Shown piece by piece: positions 1 to 9,032 of a stretch of 64,000 bases of DNA. The number at the start of each line of letters is the position of its first letter. Within the stretch, counting starts at the first letter, position 1. The stretch covers positions 1 through 64,000 of the forward strand of contig NZ_BBWV01000004.1 in NCBI RefSeq assembly GCF_000974785.1, read 5' to 3'. The position numbers were made by a program, and so were the translations under genes. Origin of the DNA: Flavihumibacter petaseus NBRC 106054. GTDB taxonomy: Bacteria > Bacteroidota > Bacteroidia > Chitinophagales > Chitinophagaceae. The notes under the pieces are model-generated. The model saw only the letters and a program-made list of their open reading frames with translations, had not been told where the DNA came from and ran no database searches.

Positions 1-90
1 GGAGGTTCTGATCTCTACTTCCAAAAAAATCTTTTCGAAGATTTCCACATGATTCGAAGAACTGTCCCGCTTTATTTCAGAAGCGGGGCG

Positions 91-121
91 CAAAGATACA
101 CGGGAATCGTCCCGCTCCAAA
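91..121 (-). promoter_or_regulatory. Bacteroidota-type promoter reading out of the left edge
   Basis: On the minus strand a TTTG element (118-121) is followed after exactly 19 bases by TATCTTTG (91-98), the full Bacteroidota consensus. Just downstream, 65-88 holds a short hairpin (CCCGCTT against AAGCGGG) that would lie in the 5' leader. The gene it drives is outside the window. The truA gene ends upstream at 185, so this starts a new transcription unit. Confidence 0.65.
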
Positions 122-184
122 TATATTTTCCTTCTTTCTTCCTACCACCCGATGAAACCCACTGCCAGCACAGCTCACAGCCAA

Positions 185-934
185 TTACATTTTTTCAAAA
201 TAACCCTCCGGGTAATGCACCCGCTCCAAAAACAACCCCTCCGCTGGCACCGCAAAATCCGCCAGCGTACAATCCCGCCCCTCAATAATCTCCCTGAACC
301 GCTCCAACGTAATACTCCCACGCCCCACACGCAACATCGTCGCCGTCAATGCACGCACCATACCCCGCAAAAAACGATTCCCCTTTACATGATACAAAAA
401 CCCACCATCATACTCCTCCCACTGACTCACCGTCAACCTGCAACGAAACGTCTTCACCTGTGTATTCCGCTTGCTGAAACTGGTAAAATCCTCGTATTCC
501 ATCAATATGCCCGCAGCCTCCTGCATCCTTCCCATATCCACACTATAAGGATAAAAGTAAGCCCGCCCCTCCCTGAAAGGATCCTTCTTCCCATAACAAT
601 AGTACCGGTACTCCCTGCCAATCGCATCAAACCGGCAATGCGCTTCTGCCGGAACCCGCCGCAAAGACAACACCGCACAATCCCGTGGCAGCAAAGCATT
701 CAGGTTATATACCAGCCGCTCCGGCTGCCCCCCATCAAAATCATAGTGAAAGTAATTCTGCCGCGCATGCACCCCCGCATCCGTCCTGCTTGAACCGGTT
801 AACATCACTTTCTCACGGTTCACCACCTGCAACACCCGCTCCACCTCCGCCTGCACGGTATGCGCATTCTCCTGCCGCTGAAATCCGGCATAAGCAGCAC
901 CGAGATAAGCCACTTCAATAAAATAACGATTCAT
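185..934 (-). CDS. truA: tRNA pseudouridine(38-40) synthase TruA
   Basis: Isomerises uridines 38-40 in the anticodon stem of many tRNAs to pseudouridine, in the cytoplasm. The 249-residue length is normal for the family. The catalytic motif GSSRTDAGVHA is present with the nucleophilic Asp at about residue 52, as are the early AYLGAAYAGFQRQ substrate-binding segment and a conserved RGMVRALTATMLRVG segment near the C-terminus. It starts 17 bases after the secreted protein gene at 952-1677, so the two are probably co-transcribed. The family assignment is firm. Confidence 0.95.
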   Translation of the reverse strand: MNRYFIEVAYLGAAYAGFQRQENAHTVQAEVERVLQVVNREKVMLTGSSRTDAGVHARQNYFHYDFDGGQPERLVYNLNALLPRDCAVLSLRRVPAEAHCRFDAIGREYRYYCYGKKDPFREGRAYFYPYSVDMGRMQEAAGILMEYEDFTSFSKRNTQVKTFRCRLTVSQWEEYDGGFLYHVKGNRFLRGMVRALTATMLRVGRGSITLERFREIIEGRDCTLADFAVPAEGLFLERVHYPEGYFEKM

Positions 935-951
935 GTTCGCTGTAAATTCAA

Positions 952-1677
952 CTACCGCCGTTTCGGCTTTCCCTTTACAGGCGGCTTTAACTTAATAATA
1001 TTCACTTCCACCGTATCCACCCCTCCCGGCTCTGTCACCGCATAGATCATTTTCCAGCTGCCACCCATATCCGTCTTGAATAACCGCTTTACGGGAGCAA
1101 CCGCCGGCTTCACCGTAACCTGAACTTTTTCCTGTGGAGCAGTACCTGACGCCTTCCCCTTACCCGGCCCTTTCACCACCGGATCACCGCCACCTTTCTG
1201 CCCCGCAGCAACAGCCTTTAACTGCGGCAGATCATACAATATGATACTGTCATTTACCACCTGCGACAACCTCACGGCAAATGCATCTGTCCGTTTATGC
1301 AGGTCACTGAGCCGAACTTCTTCGCGTCCCAGCCGCCGCACAGCGACCGACTCATTCTTCCTCCAGTCCAGCAACCGCCAGCCCTCCTGCCCCATATCCC
1401 GCAATAACCATCCCGTCTCCTGCAGTGTATCTTCCAGTGTGAAAACAAATGCCGCCTGCGGCTGCCCCTGGAACCCTACAATGATATCCCCCCGCCAGGA
1501 TGCCAGTGGCGCCAGTATGATATAGCCAGCCGGTGACGATAACACCATGCTGTCTGCATTACGCAAATAAAACGGCCGCGTGGGACTGGATTCTATATAA
1601 ATAAAACCGCCCTCCTGTGCCGGCAGCTGCCAACAACTGAAGACCATCAGTAACATGCAAATCCAACGGGGTGCCAC
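952..1677 (-). CDS. secreted protein of unknown function upstream of truA
   Basis: A 241-residue protein that I do not recognise. The N-terminus MAPRWICMLLMVFSCWQLPA looks like a Sec signal peptide with cleavage after PAQ, so it should be exported. The start is GTG at 1677, chosen because it keeps an arginine before the hydrophobic stretch. An ATG at 1656 is the alternative. The middle has charged and polar beta-like segments (residues 25-160). The tail from about residue 165 is rich in Lys, Pro, Gly and Val and ends in KPPVKGKPKRR, which looks disordered and basic. It is divergent from the aminopeptidase gene at 1791 and 17 bases ahead of truA. Confidence 0.7.
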   Translation of the reverse strand: MAPRWICMLLMVFSCWQLPAQEGGFIYIESSPTRPFYLRNADSMVLSSPAGYIILAPLASWRGDIIVGFQGQPQAAFVFTLEDTLQETGWLLRDMGQEGWRLLDWRKNESVAVRRLGREEVRLSDLHKRTDAFAVRLSQVVNDSIILYDLPQLKAVAAGQKGGGDPVVKGPGKGKASGTAPQEKVQVTVKPAVAPVKRLFKTDMGGSWKMIYAVTEPGGVDTVEVNIIKLKPPVKGKPKRR

Positions 1678-1764
1678 CTGTCTGTTTTATAGTCACAAAT
1701 CTAATAAAACCAACGTTTTAGAACCATTCATACTTTTTTATGAACCGGCATTACGGGGATGCCC

Positions 1765-1772
1765 TACTTTTG
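1765..1772 (+). promoter_or_regulatory. likely -7 element of the M1 peptidase gene
   Basis: TACTTTTG matches TAnnTTTG and sits 18 bases before the start codon at 1791. I see no convincing TTTG at the usual upstream distance, so this rests on the -7 element alone. Confidence 0.35.
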
Positions 1773-1790
1773 AGCGGCTAAATCACCATT

Positions 1791-4280
1791 ATGAAAAAAG
1801 GATTGTACGTCTCTCTCCTGGCGTTGGCAGTCTCCGGGGCAGTAATAGCCCAGGACGAACCTGTGAAACCGTCACCGTACCGGGAAACCCCTACTCGCAT
1901 CAATAATCTTGTCCATACCAGGCTGGATGTATCTTTCGACTATGACAAAGCCTGGCTGAACGGAAAAGCATGGATCACCCTCCAGCCACATTTTTACCCG
2001 ACCGACTCCCTCACGCTGGATGCAAAAGGCATGGATATCAAATCCGTCGGACTTGTCAACGGTTCAAAAACACAACCGCTCACCTTCAAATATGACGGCA
2101 GCTTCCTCCGCATCCAGCTCAACAAGACCTACAACCGCGGAGAGAATTATATCGTATACATTGATTATACAGCCAAACCTAATGAACTAAAAGTAGCCGG
2201 CAGCGCCGCGATCACCGACGCAAAAGGCTTGTATTTCATCAATCCGAAAGGAGAAGAAAAAAACAAACCAACACAGATCTGGACGCAGGGTGAAACGGAA
2301 GCAACCAGCGTGTGGTGCCCGACGATCGACAAACCGGGACAAAAATGTACTGAAGAAATCAGCATGACGGTTCCTGCCAAATACGTTACCCTCAGTAACG
2401 GCAAACTGGTGAACCAGAAAAACAATAGCAACGGCACAAGAACGGATACCTGGAAAATGGAACTCCCCCATTCTCCCTACCTCTTTTTCATGGGCGTTGG
2501 CGACTACGCCATCATTAAAGATGCCTATAAAGGGAAAGAAGTCAGCTACTATGTAGAAAAAGAGTATGCACCGGTAGCACGCACTATTTTCGGCAATACT
2601 CCCGAAATGATGGCCTTCTACTCACGCATCACCGGTGTAGAATATCCGTGGGTCAAATATGCGCAGATCACCGGACGTGATTATGTTAGTGGCGCTATGG
2701 AAAACACCACGGCAACACTGCACCAGGAAAGCGCCCAGCAGGACGCCCGCGAACTGATCGACGAAAACCGCTGGGAAGATGTGATCGCCCACGAACTCTT
2801 TCACCACTGGTTCGGCGATTATGTAACTGCTGAAAGCTGGAGCAACCTTACACTGAATGAATCTTTCGCTGATTACAGTGAAACCCTTTGGAATGAGTAC
2901 AAATACGGTAAAGACGCCGGCGCTGCTGCGAACTACAGCGCGATGAACGGTTACCTGGCCAACCCTGAAAACGCATCCAAAGACCTGGCGCGTTTCCACT
3001 ATAACGATAAGGAAGACATGTTTGATGCTGTGAGCTATCAGAAAGGTGGCCGCATCCTCAACATGTTGCGCAATTACCTTGGTGACAGCGCCTTCTTCAA
3101 AGGCCTGAACAACTATCTTACTACCAATAAATTCAAGGCTGCTGAAGTACATAACCTGCGCCTTGCTTTCGAAGAAGTCAGTGGGCGCGACCTGAACTGG
3201 TTCTTCAACCAATGGTACTTTGGTGCCGGGCATCCGAAACTGGATATCGACTACAAATTCGACGACGCTGCTGGTAAAGTTTCCGTGATCATCAACCAGA
3301 CCCAGGAAAGCTCCCTGTTCCAGTTACCAGTCGCAGTTGATATTTATGAGGATGGAAAGAAAACCAGGCACAACATTACCATCACCGACAAATCCGACAC
3401 TTTCACCTTTGCTTACAAGAAGCGTCCGGACCTGGTGAATGTTGATGGAGACAAAGTGCTCCTTTGTGAGAAAAAAGACAACAAGACCGCAGAACAATTC
3501 GCCTATCAGTATAAGAACGCAGGGAATTATGTAGACCGTCGGGAAGCCATCGAATACAGTGCGGCACACCAGGACGTTGCTGTGGCTCAGACACTGCTGG
3601 TATCGGCATTGAAAGACCCTTATTTCGGCCTCCGGATCCTGACCCTCGGCAAACTCGACATGAAGAACAGTGCAATCAAGGCAGCAGCGGAAAAAACTGT
3701 TACTGAAATGGCTGCTAAAGACCCTAAAGCCCTTGTGCGCGCCAAGGCCATTGAAGTACTGGCACGGTATGAAAATGCAGCCAACAAAGGCATCTTTGAA
3801 AAAGGAGTAAAAGACTCTTCCTATTCTATTGCCGGTGCAAGCCTGGAAGCCCTGGCTGCTGTTGACAATGAAGCTGCCGTTGCTGCAACGAAAGCCATGC
3901 TCGGCCAGCCCGCCAAAGGTGGATTACTTGCCGCCATCACCGCTGTTGCGGCCAAAAATGGTATCGAAGAAGCACTGCCCACCATCAGCCAGACCTTTGG
4001 CAGCATGGGACTTTCTCAAAGTAAGTTCGAAATGCTTCAGCCACTGTCTATGCTGATCGCCAAAACAAAAAACAGCGAACAGGTGAAAAAAGGTATTGAC
4101 CTGATCGTTGAATTCCGGGAATCAATCCCGGCTGCATATCGTAACCAGACAGACGCCTATATCAATACGATGGTGCTGCAGGGTATTGAGAATGCCAAGA
4201 AAAAAGAAAATACACCGGAAAGCCTGCAACTGGTGGAGTATATAAAATCCAAGAAGGAAGCTGACAAAAAAGCTTTCTGA
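1791..4280 (+). CDS. periplasmic M1-family zinc aminopeptidase
   Basis: Removes N-terminal amino acids from peptides, probably in the periplasm. Residues 1-20 form a signal peptide ending VIAQ. The exopeptidase motif GAMEN is at about 301-305. The zinc motif HELFH is at 334-338, followed by the distal zinc glutamate in NESFADY near 357, the standard M1 spacing. Residues from about 560 on form an alpha-helical repeat region like the C-terminal domain of M1 enzymes. At 829 residues it is typical of the secreted Bacteroidota members. It is a single-gene unit, with a divergent neighbour on the left and a strong terminator on the right. Its substrates cannot be inferred. Confidence 0.93.
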   Translation: MKKGLYVSLLALAVSGAVIAQDEPVKPSPYRETPTRINNLVHTRLDVSFDYDKAWLNGKAWITLQPHFYPTDSLTLDAKGMDIKSVGLVNGSKTQPLTFKYDGSFLRIQLNKTYNRGENYIVYIDYTAKPNELKVAGSAAITDAKGLYFINPKGEEKNKPTQIWTQGETEATSVWCPTIDKPGQKCTEEISMTVPAKYVTLSNGKLVNQKNNSNGTRTDTWKMELPHSPYLFFMGVGDYAIIKDAYKGKEVSYYVEKEYAPVARTIFGNTPEMMAFYSRITGVEYPWVKYAQITGRDYVSGAMENTTATLHQESAQQDARELIDENRWEDVIAHELFHHWFGDYVTAESWSNLTLNESFADYSETLWNEYKYGKDAGAAANYSAMNGYLANPENASKDLARFHYNDKEDMFDAVSYQKGGRILNMLRNYLGDSAFFKGLNNYLTTNKFKAAEVHNLRLAFEEVSGRDLNWFFNQWYFGAGHPKLDIDYKFDDAAGKVSVIINQTQESSLFQLPVAVDIYEDGKKTRHNITITDKSDTFTFAYKKRPDLVNVDGDKVLLCEKKDNKTAEQFAYQYKNAGNYVDRREAIEYSAAHQDVAVAQTLLVSALKDPYFGLRILTLGKLDMKNSAIKAAAEKTVTEMAAKDPKALVRAKAIEVLARYENAANKGIFEKGVKDSSYSIAGASLEALAAVDNEAAVAATKAMLGQPAKGGLLAAITAVAAKNGIEEALPTISQTFGSMGLSQSKFEMLQPLSMLIAKTKNSEQVKKGIDLIVEFRESIPAAYRNQTDAYINTMVLQGIENAKKKENTPESLQLVEYIKSKKEADKKAF

Positions 4281-4296
4281 GAAATAACCCAAAATG

Positions 4297-4330
4297 AAAA
4301 AGGCATCAGTTACCACTGATGCCTTTTTTT
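4297..4330. terminator. bidirectional intrinsic terminator
   Basis: A perfect 14-bp stem (4297-4310 with 4315-4328) closes a TACC loop and has an A-run on the left and a T-run on the right. It lies between convergent genes (M1 peptidase and the TPM protein at 4353) and can serve both. Confidence 0.85.
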
Positions 4331-4352
4331 ATTCGTTGAAGTGTTCTGTATT

Positions 4353-5132
4353 TTACCATCCGCCTCCTGCACCGCCGCCACCGAAACTGCCACCTCCGAA
4401 CCCTCCGAATCCACCACCACCACCGCCGCCGCCGCCGCCGCCCCAGCCACCCGGGAATATCACCGGCGGTCCGCCAAAGCCGCGATAACCCCTCCGGCTC
4501 ATCATACCACCGCCACCTCCGCCACCGCGACGGCTGGCAATAACAATAATGATGACAATGATAAATATCAGCAACCCAAAGGGAATGCCCGAACCGGTTT
4601 TCCTGTCACGATAGCCCGCGGGAGCCTTGTACTCACCCGCTGCTGCCTTAATAATGGAAGTAGTAGCCTCATCAAGTGCGCGGTAATAATTGCCGGCCCG
4701 CAGGTTCGGCACAAGATCGCTCTCATAGATCTGGCGCAGGGTAATATCCGGAAGTGCCCCCTCCAGCCCGTAGCCGGCTGTGATATAGGCCTTCCGGCTT
4801 TCTTCGGAGCCCTGAGGCGGATTGGAAATCAGTATTACCACACCATTATTGAACTCCGAACCGCCTACCCCCCAGGCCCGTCCCAGTTCGGTAGCATAGT
4901 CATTGGGCTCAAGGCCATTGAGCGTGGGCACCAGCACAATTACAATCTGGTTGGAAGTGGTATCGTCGTATGCCACCAGCTTCTGTTCCAGTGCTGCTAC
5001 CTGGTCCGCGGTCAGCATACCAGCCGCATCGTTGACGAGCCGGGGCGGGTTAGGTTTGGGCAAAACCCTTTGCTGACCGGAAACCCCGGCTACAAGCAGG
5101 CAACAAAACAGGAAAAGGGAAAGTCGCTTCAT
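4353..5132 (-). CDS. TPM-domain membrane protein with glycine-rich tail (YgcG family)
   Basis: A 259-residue protein with a signal peptide (MKRLSLFLFCCLLVAGVSGQ), a TPM domain over about residues 30-165, one transmembrane helix (IPFGLLIFIIVIIIVIAS, near 185-200) and a tail of about 55 residues that is almost only Gly with Arg, Phe and Met. TPM domains (from TLP18.3, Psb32, MOLO-1) occur in proteins helping membrane-complex maintenance. The bacterial YgcG proteins are mostly uncharacterised. It is the last gene of an operon with a second TPM gene (18-base gap) and lemA, a common Bacteroidota arrangement. Confidence 0.85.
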   Translation of the reverse strand: MKRLSLFLFCCLLVAGVSGQQRVLPKPNPPRLVNDAAGMLTADQVAALEQKLVAYDDTTSNQIVIVLVPTLNGLEPNDYATELGRAWGVGGSEFNNGVVILISNPPQGSEESRKAYITAGYGLEGALPDITLRQIYESDLVPNLRAGNYYRALDEATTSIIKAAAGEYKAPAGYRDRKTGSGIPFGLLIFIIVIIIVIASRRGGGGGGGMMSRRGYRGFGGPPVIFPGGWGGGGGGGGGGGFGGFGGGSFGGGGAGGGW

Positions 5133-5150
5133 ATCTTTCGGCTAAAGGCC

Positions 5151-5612
5151 TTAGTCTCCAAATACAATATCGTCCGGCAATTCATTTTTGTCTGTACCGG
5201 GTTTATAAGGGAAATGCTCCGCAAGCACTCCGCCGATGTCATTCACCACATGTACTATTCCTTCGGCATATGCATGCCGGCTGAAATGGGTGATCAGCCT
5301 GGTTACTTCGTTCTGCCAAAACTCCGTTCCTGCAATGCGATGAATGCCTTCATCTCCCCATATAGCCACCTGGTGATCCCGGGAAGCCACATAAACCAGT
5401 ATCCCATTGCGCTCATCCGTATGATCCATCTGCAGGTTCCAGAAAATCTCAGCTGCACGGTCGATAGGATTGACGTATTTGCACCGCCTTTCGATAAAGA
5501 CCCTTATCTCACCGCTGGTTTTCGTTTCCGCCTCCCGTATTGCAGCAATGATCCGGCTGGTCTCTTCGTGGGAGAAGAAACGGGGTTTGCGACCAAAGGA
5601 AAAAAATGACAT
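5151..5612 (-). CDS. short TPM-domain protein
   Basis: A 153-residue protein that is almost entirely one TPM domain, without a signal peptide or a membrane helix. Recognisable pieces are the opening SHEETSRIIAAIREAE, the central GEIRVFIERRC and the block RNGILVYVASRDHQVAIWGD. It would be cytoplasmic or bound to a partner. It lies between lemA (9-base gap) and the membrane-anchored TPM protein, so the three products probably act together at the membrane. What they do is not established. Confidence 0.85.
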   Translation of the reverse strand: MSFFSFGRKPRFFSHEETSRIIAAIREAETKTSGEIRVFIERRCKYVNPIDRAAEIFWNLQMDHTDERNGILVYVASRDHQVAIWGDEGIHRIAGTEFWQNEVTRLITHFSRHAYAEGIVHVVNDIGGVLAEHFPYKPGTDKNELPDDIVFGD

Positions 5613-5621
5613 CTGCTGGAT

Positions 5622-6212
5622 TTAGAATTGCACGTTTGGCGCTTTTTCCGATCCCGGATCTGCAGTGAAGCCATTCTTCACATTGAATCCGAACATGTTG
5701 GCGAAAATATTATTCGGAAAGGTCCGGACCGTGCTGTTATAACCCTGAACCGCCGCGTTAAAATCGTTCCTGCTGACCTTGATCCTGTTTTCTGTTCCTT
5801 CCAGCTGTGCCTGAAGATCCCGGAAATTCTGGTTGGCTTTCAGGTCAGGATAATTCTCTACCACCGCCAGCAGCCTGCCCAGCGCGCCACTTACTCCCGC
5901 CTGCGCCTGCTGGAATTCGGCCAGTTTCTCCGGTGTCAGGTTGCTGGGATCAACCTGTACCGATGTAGCTTTCGCCCTTGCCTCCACCAGCCTGGTAAGT
6001 GTTTCCTGCTCGAAGTTGGCAGCGCCCTTTACCGTATTGACCAGGTTAGGGATCAGATCTGCCCGGCGCTGGTAGTCGCTCTGTACGTTATTCCATTTGT
6101 TTTTGACATTCTCGTCCAGCTTTACCATGCTGTTGTAACCGGAGCAGGCACAACCGCCAAATAAAAGAATAGCACCCACAATAATGATGAGGAGGAGGTT
6201 CTTTGACTTCAT
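5622..6212 (-). CDS. lemA: LemA family protein
   Basis: A 196-residue LemA-family protein. The N-terminus has a hydrophobic anchor (LLLIIIVGAILLFGG) ending in a cysteine that could be a lipidation site, with the bulk outside. Family landmarks are NVQSDYQRRADLIPNLVNTV near residues 43-62 and ENYPDLKANQNFRDLQAQLE after the middle. The protein is nearly all helical. The function of LemA is unsettled. The fixed link with TPM genes downstream suggests a membrane-associated complex. The gene follows pgk and its terminator, so it needs its own promoter in 6213-6282. I see no full consensus there. Confidence 0.92.
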   Translation of the reverse strand: MKSKNLLLIIIVGAILLFGGCACSGYNSMVKLDENVKNKWNNVQSDYQRRADLIPNLVNTVKGAANFEQETLTRLVEARAKATSVQVDPSNLTPEKLAEFQQAQAGVSGALGRLLAVVENYPDLKANQNFRDLQAQLEGTENRIKVSRNDFNAAVQGYNSTVRTFPNNIFANMFGFNVKNGFTADPGSEKAPNVQF

Positions 6213-6282
6213 CGCTAAAGGTTTAGTTGATATTTAAAATTAAGCTATGTATAGATTACAGTCTTAAAAAATATTGAGACAT

Positions 6283-6310
6283 GAAAAAAGGCCATCCGGT
6301 TGGATGGCCT
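6283..6310 (-). terminator. intrinsic terminator of gapA-pgk
   Basis: On the minus strand, AGGCCATCC and GGATGGCCT form a perfect 9-bp stem with a 4-base loop, followed by six T. It lies 21 bases after the pgk stop codon. Confidence 0.9.
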
Positions 6311-6331
6311 GGTAAAAAAAGTTAAAATAAC

Positions 6332-7528
6332 CTAAGCATTTACAGCTGCGATGCCCGGCAATTCCTTTCCTTCGAAAAACTCAAGCATGGCACCGCCACC
6401 GGTAGAAACATAACTCACCTTATCGGTAAAACCGAACTGGTTCACCGCGGCCACAGAATCACCGCCACCTACCAGTGAAAACGCTCCTTCCGCAGTTGCC
6501 GCAGCCACAGCTTCCGCAATGGCCTTGGTACCGTGCTGAAACTTGGGCATTTCAAAAACACCCATGGGACCGTTCCAGAGAATAGTTTTGGATCTCCTGA
6601 TTACATTGGTAAATTCCGTACAGGCATATGACCCAATATCCAGGCCCATCCATCCATCAGGGATGGCGTTGCTGGGCGCAGCTGAGGTTTCGGCTTCTGC
6701 ACTGAACGCATCGGCGATAACAGAATCCGAAGGCAGGTGAATATTCACCCCTTTTGCTTCTGCCTTTTTCAACAGCTCATTGGCAGTGTCCAGGCGATCT
6801 TCCTCGCAAAGCGACTTACCGATCCTGCCGCCCTGAGCCTTCATGAAAGTATAGGCCATGCCACCACCGATAATGATATCAGTAGCCCGCTCAAGTAGAT
6901 TCTCAATGATGAGAATCTTGTCAGAAACCTTTGCACCGCCGATAATGGCTGTAAAAGGCTTCTGTGCCTGGGTAAGCACCTTTTCTGCGCTGTTCACCTC
7001 TCCTTCCATGAGCAGGCCAAACATCCGCTTGTCTTTCGGAAAGAATTGCGCGATTACGGCAGTGGAAGCATGGGCCCGGTGTGCTGTACCGAATGCGTCG
7101 TTGACGTAAACATCTCCCAGCTGGGCGAGCTTTTTAGCAAAAGCCGCATCACCTTTTTCCTCTTCCTTGTAAAAACGGAGATTCTCCAGTAACAGGACCT
7201 CACCAGGACGCATCATGTTTGCCGTCATGGCAGCTTTTTCGCCAATGCAGTCATCAGCGAAAAGGACCGTAGTTCCCGGCAACAGTTTACCGAGGTGCGG
7301 AACCAGGTGACGAAGTGAATATTTATCGGTCGGACCGTCCTTGGGTCGCCCCAGGTGGCTCATCAGGATAACTTTTCCGCCGTCTTTCAGGATTTTTTCG
7401 ATCGTCGGCAGGGCAGCCCGGATCCGGGTATCATCCGTGATCTCGAATTTGTCATTGAGCGGCACGTTGAAATCAACCCGTACCAGCGCTTTTTCACCGG
7501 CGAAGGAATGTTGGGAAAATGTACTCAT
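6332..7528 (-). CDS. pgk: phosphoglycerate kinase
   Basis: Converts 1,3-bisphosphoglycerate and ADP to 3-phosphoglycerate and ATP in glycolysis. The 398 residues include the N-terminal substrate motif [10 protein letters not shown], the SHLGRP motif, the hinge and nucleotide-binding block ending [10 protein letters not shown], and the C-terminal [13 protein letters not shown] and [13 protein letters not shown] motifs. It starts 23 bases after gapA, so two consecutive glycolytic enzymes are made from one transcript. There is nothing unusual in it. Confidence 0.97.
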   Translation of the reverse strand: MSTFSQHSFAGEKALVRVDFNVPLNDKFEITDDTRIRAALPTIEKILKDGGKVILMSHLGRPKDGPTDKYSLRHLVPHLGKLLPGTTVLFADDCIGEKAAMTANMMRPGEVLLLENLRFYKEEEKGDAAFAKKLAQLGDVYVNDAFGTAHRAHASTAVIAQFFPKDKRMFGLLMEGEVNSAEKVLTQAQKPFTAIIGGAKVSDKILIIENLLERATDIIIGGGMAYTFMKAQGGRIGKSLCEEDRLDTANELLKKAEAKGVNIHLPSDSVIADAFSAEAETSAAPSNAIPDGWMGLDIGSYACTEFTNVIRRSKTILWNGPMGVFEMPKFQHGTKAIAEAVAAATAEGAFSLVGGGDSVAAVNQFGFTDKVSYVSTGGGAMLEFFEGKELPGIAAVNA

Positions 7529-7551
7529 CGTCAGGTTTGGTTCGGTTTCAG

Positions 7552-8565
7552 TTATTTGGAAATAAGACCCGCAAAGTATTTCACGGTGCGAACAAGCTGG
7601 CTTACATAGCTCATCTCGTTATCGTACCAACTAACGGTTTTCACCAGCTGCTGGTCACCTACGGTGATTACCTTGGTTTGAGTCGCATCAAATAATGAGC
7701 CGTAATGCATGCCGATCACGTCGCTGCTCACGATTTCATCTTCTGTATAGCCATAGCTCTCATTGCTGGCGGCTTTCATAGTAGCATTCACCTCTTCGAG
7801 GGTAGTCTTTTTCTTCAGCACAACGGTCAGTTCGGTCAGGGAGCCCGTGATCACCGGGATCCTTTGCGCACCGCCGTCGAGTTTGCCTTTCAGGCTTGGC
7901 AGAACCAGGCCGATCGCCTTCGCAGCACCGGTGCTGTTCGGAACAATGTTCGCGGCAGCAGCCCTTGCACGGCGCAGATCACCTTTGGCGTGGGGAGCGT
8001 CCAGGGTATTCTGGTCGTTGGTATAGGCGTGCACAGTGGTCATGCTACCCATTACGATACCAAATGTGTCTTCCAGGGCCTTGGCCATCGGAGCCAGGCA
8101 GTTGGTGGTACAGGAAGCACAGGAAATGATCTCCTCGGAACCATCCAGGATATCGTGGTTCACGTTAAACACCACGGTTTTCAGTTCACCGGTAGCAGGC
8201 GCGGAAATAACCACGCGTTTAGCACCGGCTTTCAGGTGCGCAGCAGCCTTGTCTTTGTCCGTAAAGAAACCGGTGCTTTCGATCACCACGTCAACATTAT
8301 GGGTGCCCCAGGGAATCTGGGTTGGATCCTTCTGTGCGTAGATCTTAACCGCGTCACCGTTTACCACGATGGAATCTTCCGTTGCAGTTACTTCAGCGTC
8401 AAAACGGCCTTGTGCGCTGTCATATTTTAAGAGATGGGCAAGCACTTTGGGTGAGGTCAGATCGTTGATAGCCACTACATCAATTCCTTGCATATTGTAT
8501 ATCTGGCGGTAAACCAGCCTTCCGATTCTGCCGAAACCATTGATAGCAACCTTTACAGTGCTCAT
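7552..8565 (-). CDS. gapA: glyceraldehyde-3-phosphate dehydrogenase, type I
   Basis: Oxidises and phosphorylates glyceraldehyde-3-phosphate with NAD in glycolysis. The 337 residues begin with the Rossmann motif [13 protein letters not shown], and the catalytic cysteine is Cys152 in [12 protein letters not shown]. The acidic residue in AINDLTSP, where NAD-specific enzymes have Asp, points to NAD rather than NADP. First gene of the gapA-pgk operon. Upstream on the minus strand 8604-8611 reads TACCTTAG, an imperfect -7 element. Confidence 0.97.
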   Translation of the reverse strand: MSTVKVAINGFGRIGRLVYRQIYNMQGIDVVAINDLTSPKVLAHLLKYDSAQGRFDAEVTATEDSIVVNGDAVKIYAQKDPTQIPWGTHNVDVVIESTGFFTDKDKAAAHLKAGAKRVVISAPATGELKTVVFNVNHDILDGSEEIISCASCTTNCLAPMAKALEDTFGIVMGSMTTVHAYTNDQNTLDAPHAKGDLRRARAAAANIVPNSTGAAKAIGLVLPSLKGKLDGGAQRIPVITGSLTELTVVLKKKTTLEEVNATMKAASNESYGYTEDEIVSSDVIGMHYGSLFDATQTKVITVGDQQLVKTVSWYDNEMSYVSQLVRTVKYFAGLISK

Positions 8566-8650
8566 AAAGTCAATTTTGAATTAGTGAAAAAATAAATGGA
8601 CCGCTAAGGTAATATTTACACGAAGCGAATAAAAATTTTACAAAATAATT

Positions 8651-8681
8651 TTTGGCAGCAATTGTAGCATCCCTATCTTTG
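8651..8681 (+). promoter_or_regulatory. promoter of tRNA-Glu
   Basis: TTTG (8651-8654), 19 bases, then TATCTTTG (8674-8681): a full match to the Bacteroidota promoter consensus, 18 bases before the first tRNA base. Confidence 0.8.
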
Positions 8682-8699
8682 CACTCCCAAAAGGGAAAT

Positions 8700-8771
8700 G
8701 CCGCGTTGGTCAATCGGTTAAGACGCATCCCTTTCACGGATGAATGACGGGTTCGATTCCCGTACGCGGTA
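8700..8771 (+). tRNA. tRNA-Glu (anticodon UUC)
   Basis: A complete cloverleaf. The acceptor stem 8700-8706 pairs with 8764-8770 (first pair G-U), the anticodon stem CATCC/GGATG encloses CTTTCAC with anticodon TTC at 8733-8735, and the T arm has GGTTCGATTCC. The discriminator is A at 8771 and CCA is not encoded. The anticodon reads GAA and GAG codons. It is a single tRNA gene with its own promoter and terminator. Confidence 0.96.
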
Positions 8772-8795
8772 CAGATAAATAACAAAAAACAATTC

Positions 8796-8825
8796 AGGCT
8801 GTTCAATCATGGACAGCCTTTTTTG
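8796..8825 (+). terminator. terminator of tRNA-Glu
   Basis: AGGCTGTTCA (8796-8805) pairs with TGGACAGCCT (8810-8819), with one G-U pair and a 4-base loop, followed by a run of T. It lies 24 bases after the tRNA. Confidence 0.85.
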
Positions 8826-9032
8826 TTGCCAACCAGTTCCCGAGCCCCCCTACTACTGCAGGTAACCTTTACGGTTACAATTTACCCTCAGCATTATGCC
8901 CCGCTGACCGGCAGTCCCGCGCCTGAATCAGCTGCTCCGTTTTACCGTTAAATTCCTTTCTTCTTTGTTCCCGGAGCCACTTGCGCAAAAGGTCTAGCCC
9001 AAATTATTATAATTTTAATCAGCCTGTTTCGA

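Noticed and set aside
4341-5609. Long plus-strand open frame of about 420 codons
   Set aside because: It is the reverse strand of the two TPM genes. The Gly-rich tail gives Pro/Thr/Ala runs in this frame. The minus-strand products are recognisable proteins.
8570-8806. Minus-strand open frame of 78 codons
   Set aside because: It runs through the tRNA-Glu gene in antisense and has no protein-like features.
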